Positions 4,546 to 8,921 of a DNA stretch of 8,921 nt are shown piece by piece; the first letter of the stretch is position 1; each line of letters begins with the position of its first letter. The stretch comes from Planctomycetota bacterium (GTDB taxonomy: Bacteria; Planctomycetota; Planctomycetia; Pirellulales; Thermoguttaceae). The notes beneath the pieces were generated by a model. The model ran no database searches. It saw only the letters and a list, made by a program, of their open reading frames with translations, and had not been told where the DNA came from. Position numbers and translations under genes: made by a program. The stretch covers positions 1-8,921 of the forward strand of contig JAMOAF010000228.1 in assembly GCA_023621895.1 (NCBI GenBank), written 5' to 3'.

Positions 4546-7263
4546 ATGCCCCTAACAGACTCTCCTTCCCCCGAGGCCGGTGCACCGCGCCGGCGATCCG
4601 CTCCCCGCCCCGACCTGAGCCTCGCCCTGGCCGACGCTGGAATCGCGGCGGCCCTGGTGGCTGTTCCCTTCTTTATGGGCGGGCGGACGGCCATCGGCCA
4701 ATTGGCTTTCACCGGCGCCGCCCTCTGGACGGCCATCTGGTGGACGATCCACCAGGCCGCCGGAGGCGGCGACCGCAAATGGACCCCGTGTGCCGCCCTC
4801 TGGCTGATGGCGCTGGGAATCGGCCTGGTCGGTCTTCAGTTGATTCCCCTTCCCGCGCCGGTCCTCGCGGCGCTGTCGCCCCGGATCGAGGAGACTCTGC
4901 CCCTATGGACGCCCGGGTCCGGCGAGCAGCCCTCGCTGGGCGTCTGGAAGACGCTCTCCCTGGCGCCCGACGCCACGCACCAGAGCCTCGTTCTGCTTGC
5001 CGCCGGCGCGCTCCTGTTTGGCGCGGCCGTCCAGCGGATTCGCTCGATCGCCGACGTGGAACGGGTCATCCGCCTGCTGGCGGTATCGGTCTCCGCCATG
5101 GCCGCCTTCGGCATCGTCCAGTTCTTGACCGGCAACGGGAAGTTTTTCTGGTTCTACGAGCACGCTTACAGCACGACCAGCGGCTGCGTGAAGGGCGCCT
5201 TCACGAACCGCAACCATTTCGCCCATTTCATTGCGCTGGGATTCGGCGGATTGCTCTGGTGGGTGGCGCGCGGGAGTCGAGGAGATTCGAGCCGCCAGTC
5301 ACAGGCGCCGGCGTTTGGCCGATCCCGGCCGAGCCTCTCGCTCAGCACGGCGCTCAAGGCGCTGCTGGTTCCCGTCACCGCGCTGGCCGCGCTGATGTCG
5401 TTCTCGCGCGGCGGGGCGGTCGCGCTGCTAGCCAGCGGCACGGCCGGATTGTTCCTGCTATTCAAGGCCCGCCGGCTCAGCGGCCGATCGCTGGTTCTGC
5501 TCGCTGGGATGGGGCTGGTCGTCTGCGTGGGCCTGGCCATCCATGGCTACGATACCCTGTCGACTCGTTTCGAGAACGCACAAACCTTGGACTCCTTCGA
5601 GGGGCGGACGAGCCTCTGGGCCGCGAACACGGCGGGTTTTGCCGACCACTGGCTGACTGGAACCGGCTTGTCGAGCCACCGCTTCGTCTACCCGATGTAC
5701 CTGAAGCCCGCCGCGGGCCTTCATTCGCACGTATACACGCACGCCGAAAACGGCTACGTCCAACTCGCGCTGGAGACGGGCATTGCCGGGCTCGTGCTGG
5801 CTCTGGCGGCCCTTGCGCTGTATTTTTTCTGGTGCGTCTCGGCGCTGGGGCGGGAGCTCGATTCCCGCGCCGCGTTGTGCTTCGCCGCCGTTTTCCCCCC
5901 GCTGATCGCCAGCGCCGTTCATTCGGCCGTCGATTTCGTCTGGTACGTCCCCGCTTGCATGGGCGTGCTGGCCGTCACGGCGGCCTGCGCATTCCGGCTC
6001 TACCGTCTGACTTGCGACGAGCTGCCCGAAGCCCCGCGGGCGATGCCGCGGGTGGTTTGGGCGGGCGCGGCGGCGCTTCTCGTCGCCGGCGCCGCCTACG
6101 CCTTGCCCGGCCTCTGGATGGGACTGCGCGCCGAGGCCGCCTGGAATCGGTATTCGGCGCTTACCCGGCAGCTAGCCGCCCTCGACGGCGACGCTGCGTC
6201 TGAAGACGTCTGGGCTCGCTCGGAACCGAGAAGGCAGATTCTTACCGCGATGGAAGACGAGTTGGCCGAGGTCCTTGACTATCAGCCCCGGTCGGCGATT
6301 GCCCACGCCCGGCAGGCGGGCGTTCATCTCGACCTGTTTAACGAATACCAACTGCACGCGGAGAACTCCTTCGACCTCCGCCAAATCCGCGAGACCGTCT
6401 TGACCAATTTCCGTTCGCCCGAGGCGGCGCGGGAGTGGCTATCGCAGGCCGTCGGCGAGCACCGCCGGCACCTGGATTCCGCCCTGCTGCACGCCCACCG
6501 CGCGGTTGCCCTTGGCCCGCTTCAGGGCGATGCCTACGTGCTGCTCGCGCAGCTTTCCTTCTTGGAACCGGCGGCCGCTCCCGGCAAGTCGGCTTACATC
6601 CACCAGGCCTACCGGGTGCGCCCTTACGACGGCGCGGTGCTGTTTGCCATCGGCGAGGAGGCGGGGCTGGCCAACCGCCCTGACTTGGCGCTCGAATACT
6701 GGAAACGCTCATTCCGTTGCGGAGTGCAACACCAGCAGCGGCTGATCGAGGTGCTCGCCGGGCATCTGCCGGCGCAGGCATTCCTCGAGACGTTCCGGCC
6801 GGAGGCCGAGGCGATGGCCCTGATGGTCCGCCAGTACCAGCGGCCCGAACTGGCCGGAGAGCTTCAGACCGTGCTCGCCGCGCATGCCGCCGCCTGCCAG
6901 GCGAAGGCCCGGACGCTTGCCGGCCCGGAGGCCGCCGTGTATTGGACCCGAGCCGCCAGTTCGCACCAACGGCTGAAGGATCCGGCCCAACAGCGATTCT
7001 GCCTGGAGAACGCCGTGGCGGCCAATTCAACCGATTTCAGCGTTCGCCTCGCGCTCGGCAATTGTTACCTGGCCCTGGGCGAATATGCCAACGCCGAATC
7101 GCAGCTCCGCTGGTGCGCGATGCGCAAGAGCGATCATCCTCAAGTCCGCAACCTGCTCGAAAGGGCGGTCAAGCTCCGCCTCTCGGAAACCGGCCCGCCG
7201 CAAGCCGCCGAGGCCGAGAAGCTCCTCAGCGGCGACCGCCGCCGCTCGACGAATCGCCGGTAA
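4546..7263 (+). CDS. O-antigen ligase/polymerase-family membrane protein with TPR-like C-terminal domain
   Basis: This 905-residue protein joins a Wzy_C/WaaL-type integral membrane part (about residues 28-525, roughly a dozen hydrophobic segments) to a soluble helical C-terminal part (about 530-890). Family motifs are present: GAFTNRNHFAHF (217-228), the SRGG motif (287-290), and THAENGYVQLALETG (398-412) after a periplasmic loop containing RTSLWAANTAGF. These enzymes polymerise undecaprenyl-linked repeat units or transfer glycans to an acceptor; sequence alone does not separate the two roles. Beside an export lipoprotein and a BY-kinase, polymerase is the more likely job. The C-terminal region has TPR-like helices, for example around 643-720 and the final FSVRLALGNCYLALGEYANA (831-850). 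The family is often 400-450 residues, so this is about double. The start at 4546 is chosen for its AAGGAA site. The last 124 bases overlap the 3' end of the convergent kdsB. Confidence 0.87.
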   Translation: MPLTDSPSPEAGAPRRRSAPRPDLSLALADAGIAAALVAVPFFMGGRTAIGQLAFTGAALWTAIWWTIHQAAGGGDRKWTPCAALWLMALGIGLVGLQLIPLPAPVLAALSPRIEETLPLWTPGSGEQPSLGVWKTLSLAPDATHQSLVLLAAGALLFGAAVQRIRSIADVERVIRLLAVSVSAMAAFGIVQFLTGNGKFFWFYEHAYSTTSGCVKGAFTNRNHFAHFIALGFGGLLWWVARGSRGDSSRQSQAPAFGRSRPSLSLSTALKALLVPVTALAALMSFSRGGAVALLASGTAGLFLLFKARRLSGRSLVLLAGMGLVVCVGLAIHGYDTLSTRFENAQTLDSFEGRTSLWAANTAGFADHWLTGTGLSSHRFVYPMYLKPAAGLHSHVYTHAENGYVQLALETGIAGLVLALAALALYFFWCVSALGRELDSRAALCFAAVFPPLIASAVHSAVDFVWYVPACMGVLAVTAACAFRLYRLTCDELPEAPRAMPRVVWAGAAALLVAGAAYALPGLWMGLRAEAAWNRYSALTRQLAALDGDAASEDVWARSEPRRQILTAMEDELAEVLDYQPRSAIAHARQAGVHLDLFNEYQLHAENSFDLRQIRETVLTNFRSPEAAREWLSQAVGEHRRHLDSALLHAHRAVALGPLQGDAYVLLAQLSFLEPAAAPGKSAYIHQAYRVRPYDGAVLFAIGEEAGLANRPDLALEYWKRSFRCGVQHQQRLIEVLAGHLPAQAFLETFRPEAEAMALMVRQYQRPELAGELQTVLAAHAAACQAKARTLAGPEAAVYWTRAASSHQRLKDPAQQRFCLENAVAANSTDFSVRLALGNCYLALGEYANAESQLRWCAMRKSDHPQVRNLLERAVKLRLSETGPPQAAEAEKLLSGDRRRSTNRR

Positions 7264-8009
7264 TCTTCCGGCGTGTCGATCCCGAAGGTAGGCTCGTCGA
7301 CCACGCCAACCAAGATCGCGTAGCCGGCCGCCAGCACCCGAAGCTGTTCGAGCGACTCCGTTCTTTCCAGTGCCGCCGGCGGCATTTTCGCCAACGTGAG
7401 CAAGAATTCCCGCCGGTACGCATAGAGGCCGATATGCTGGTAAAACAGCGGTGGGTCGGCTTTCAGCAACTGGTCGTCCCACTGGCGCGGGCAAGGGATT
7501 GGGCTGCGGCTGAAGTACATCGCCCGGCGGTTGGAATCGAAGACGACCTTCACACAGGAAGGATCCAGAAGCTGCTCGCGGGAGCGGACCGGCGTGGCCA
7601 GTGTCGCCATGACCGCGGCGGGCTCTTCTTCCAACAGGCGGATGACCAGGTCGATCGATTCGCCGGCCAGGTCCGGCTCATCTCCCTGCAAGTTGACGAT
7701 GATTGCGGTTCCTTCCATCTTCTGGGCGACTTCCGCCACGCGGTCCGTGCCGCTCGGGGCGTTCGGATCGGTCATCACGGCATGGCCGCCGAACGCGCTG
7801 ACGGCTTCGTAGATGTCCGGATGGTCGCAGGCGACGCAGACGCCGTAAGGCCGCCGCGCTCGCTGGGCCGCCCGGTAGGTGTGTTCGATCAGGGTCTGGC
7901 CCGTCTCGGCCAGGAGGAGTTTTCGGGGCAGGCGCGTGGATGCAAGCCGTGCCGGAATGATGATCTGGCTGGTTGCGTGAAGCCGGAGCCTGGTGGCGGT
8001 GTGAGGCAT
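7140..8009 (-). CDS. kdsB: 3-deoxy-manno-octulosonate cytidylyltransferase (CMP-Kdo synthetase)
   Basis: This 289-residue cytoplasmic enzyme couples Kdo to CTP, giving CMP-Kdo for lipopolysaccharide inner-core synthesis. Motifs in order are: nucleotide-binding IIIPARLASTRLPRK (16-30); SGTDRVAE (86-93); metal and substrate motif IIVNLQGDEPD (103-113); YFSRSPIP (165-172); YQHIGLYAYR (190-199); LEQLRVLAAGY (220-230); and GIDTPED (243-249). The family usually has LPGKP at the nucleotide loop; here it is LPRKL. E. coli KdsB has 248 residues, so the conserved domain ends near residue 250 and an extra tail of about 40 Arg/Ser-rich residues follows, which is the part overlapping the upstream ligase gene in opposite orientation. 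The ATG at 8009 is supported by GGAG (plus-strand 8021-8024) 11 bases upstream; the frame is open to 8114 without family similarity. It lies 165 bases after the UbiA-family gene and may share its transcript. Confidence 0.93.
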   Translation of the reverse strand: MPHTATRLRLHATSQIIIPARLASTRLPRKLLLAETGQTLIEHTYRAAQRARRPYGVCVACDHPDIYEAVSAFGGHAVMTDPNAPSGTDRVAEVAQKMEGTAIIVNLQGDEPDLAGESIDLVIRLLEEEPAAVMATLATPVRSREQLLDPSCVKVVFDSNRRAMYFSRSPIPCPRQWDDQLLKADPPLFYQHIGLYAYRREFLLTLAKMPPAALERTESLEQLRVLAAGYAILVGVVDEPTFGIDTPEDYRRFVERRRSPLRSFSASAACGGPVSERRSLTALSSRLRT

Positions 8010-8137
8010 TGTCTGCGGTTCTCCAAGACCTGGAAGAATACAAACATGGAACGTCTGGACGAGGGCAACCCGCGCGTTTTCGCGGCGGCGGCCGGCTCGC
8101 CAGACCGGCCCCAATTCTTAGCGAATTCGACCATTTT

Positions 8138-8158
8138 GGGCCAGAGCGGTTTTGGCCC
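8138..8158. terminator. Weak hairpin between the UbiA-family gene and kdsB
   Basis: GGGCCA (8138-8143) and TGGCCC (8153-8158) form a perfect 6-bp stem with a 9-base loop, 17 bases after the stop of the minus-strand prenyltransferase gene. Read on the minus strand it is followed by AAAA, not a T run, so intrinsic termination is doubtful. A smaller dyad, AATTC-TTAGC-GAATT, lies at 8113-8127. If the hairpin works as a terminator or processing site, kdsB would need its own promoter in 8010-8137. Confidence 0.25.
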
Positions 8159-8174
8159 CAGCTTCTCTCGAAGA

Positions 8175-8921
8175 CTATGCAAGAAACAAGCCCAGGGCGA
8201 CCAGCACCGGCGTGCCGAGGTTGATGACCACGTTCATCGCCATGGCGGGCTTCAAACGGGCCACGTCGTCGGCATGGCGGTAAGCGCCGATTGCCGCCGG
8301 AGCGGCCAGCGCCAGTGTCGCCAACCCGATCAGGCTCGCCGCCGGCAGCAGCCCCAGCACGACGCCCGCGACAATCGACAGATAGGCGCACAGCAGGAAA
8401 GCGCCATAGACGAGGCTGCTCGCGCGCCGCCCGACCACGATCGGCAGGTGTCGCCGCCCGACGGAGCGATCGGCCTCGACGTCGGGAAACTGGTTCAGCA
8501 GCAACAGGTTGCTGACCAGAAAGAAAGGGACCAGCGAGGCCACCAGGCCCGTCGAGGAGTATCTTCCGGTGAGCGCGAAATCGGTGCCCATGACCATCAG
8601 GGGGCCAAAACCGATTCCCGGGGCGACCAGGCACAAGATCGGGCGCCGCGTCAACCAGGGGGTGTACGCCGCCACGACGGCCAGTCCGAGGATTCCCAGC
8701 GGGAGGATCGACAATCCCCAAAGCCGGAGGAAATACAGACCCACGAGCGCCACGATCGCCGCTGAGCCGACGCCGGTCTTCAGAGCCTGGACGGCCAGTT
8801 CGGGCCTTGCCGGCAGCGTCCCGCTCCCACCGCTGAAGGCGGTCCGCTCCGTGCGGTAGTCCAGGCCCGTGCGAAAATCGGAGTATTCATTCAAGGCGTT
8901 GACGGCGACGTGTGCGCACAG
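8175..8921 (-). CDS. UbiA-family prenyltransferase, N-terminus cut by window edge (MenA-like)
   Basis: The frame runs from the right window edge to a TAG at 8175-8177 and gives 248 residues lacking the true start. UbiA enzymes are multi-helix membrane proteins that transfer a polyprenyl chain from its diphosphate to an aromatic or other acceptor. Both Asp-rich motifs that bind Mg-diphosphate are visible: the first as NALNEYSDFRTGLD (residues 8-21), followed by the MenA-like RTAFSGGSGTL (26-36); the second as NQFPDVEADRSVGRRHLP (143-160). About seven hydrophobic segments follow the first motif, ending at the C-terminus. A codon-level TTG at 8892-8894 could be mistaken for the start, but it falls inside the first motif, so the gene continues beyond the window. 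Demethylmenaquinone synthesis is the likeliest role from the overall pattern, but other UbiA acceptors are not excluded. It precedes kdsB on the same strand. Confidence 0.88.
   Translation of the reverse strand: MCAHVAVNALNEYSDFRTGLDYRTERTAFSGGSGTLPARPELAVQALKTGVGSAAIVALVGLYFLRLWGLSILPLGILGLAVVAAYTPWLTRRPILCLVAPGIGFGPLMVMGTDFALTGRYSSTGLVASLVPFFLVSNLLLLNQFPDVEADRSVGRRHLPIVVGRRASSLVYGAFLLCAYLSIVAGVVLGLLPAASLIGLATLALAAPAAIGAYRHADDVARLKPAMAMNVVINLGTPVLVALGLFLA

Noticed and set aside
4350..6203. A 617-codon plus-strand frame overlapping the kinase end and the ligase start
   Set aside because: Arg/Pro/Gly-rich shadow of the ligase frame with no membrane segments or motifs.
7678..8721. Alternative minus-strand frame across kdsB and the prenyltransferase
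   Set aside because: It is a shifted frame over two genes with intact family motifs; the translation has no hydrophobic segments or motifs.
6717..8765. A 682-codon open frame on the plus strand across the end of the ligase gene, kdsB and the prenyltransferase
   Set aside because: It runs through three genes identified by clear motifs in other frames and encodes a low-complexity Arg/Gln/Asp-rich product typical of shadow translation.

Overview
The window is GC-rich DNA with a very strong G/C bias at third codon positions. It carries a compact envelope-polysaccharide locus of a Gram-negative (diderm) bacterium. Diderm identity follows from a Wza-type export lipoprotein and a CMP-Kdo synthetase, which imply an outer membrane and Kdo-containing glycolipid. 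The gene styles (BY-kinase fused to its chain-length domain, ligase/polymerase with a large C-terminal repeat domain, RLPRK variant of KdsB) fit a planctomycete-like genome. That assignment is inference from memory of the families; the window holds no phylogenetic marker.

Layout. Positions 3-425 (+) are the 3' part of an unrecognised Cys/Gly-rich protein with three CGCGC clusters spaced 47-48 residues apart. Its frame stops at 425, but the next frame keeps the same coding signature to about 615, which points to a one-base frameshift in a G5 run at 406-410. Positions 709-1019 hold no convincing gene. They contain a promoter-like element, a 7-bp inverted repeat around its -10 box, and a small hairpin. 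Three + strand genes follow: a polysaccharide export lipoprotein with two SLBB domains (1020-2135), a fused Wzz/BY-kinase ending in a Tyr-Gly repeat (2195-4501), and an O-antigen ligase/polymerase-family membrane protein with a TPR-like C-terminal domain (4546-7263). On the minus strand, converging on this operon, are kdsB (7140-8009) and a UbiA-family prenyltransferase cut by the window edge (8175-8921).

How they work together. The + strand trio is the core of Wzx/Wzy-type exopolysaccharide or capsule production: polymerisation or ligation by the third gene, chain-length and export control by the tyrosine kinase, and passage through the periplasm and outer membrane via the export lipoprotein. 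No glycosyltransferase, flippase or initiating phosphoglycosyltransferase lies in the window, so the repeat-unit genes must be elsewhere. KdsB activates Kdo for lipopolysaccharide and is functionally adjacent. The UbiA enzyme probably makes a lipid quinone or related prenylated compound.

I see no RNA gene, insertion sequence, CRISPR array or defence system. The least explained element is the Cys/Gly repeat protein at the left edge with its apparent frameshift.
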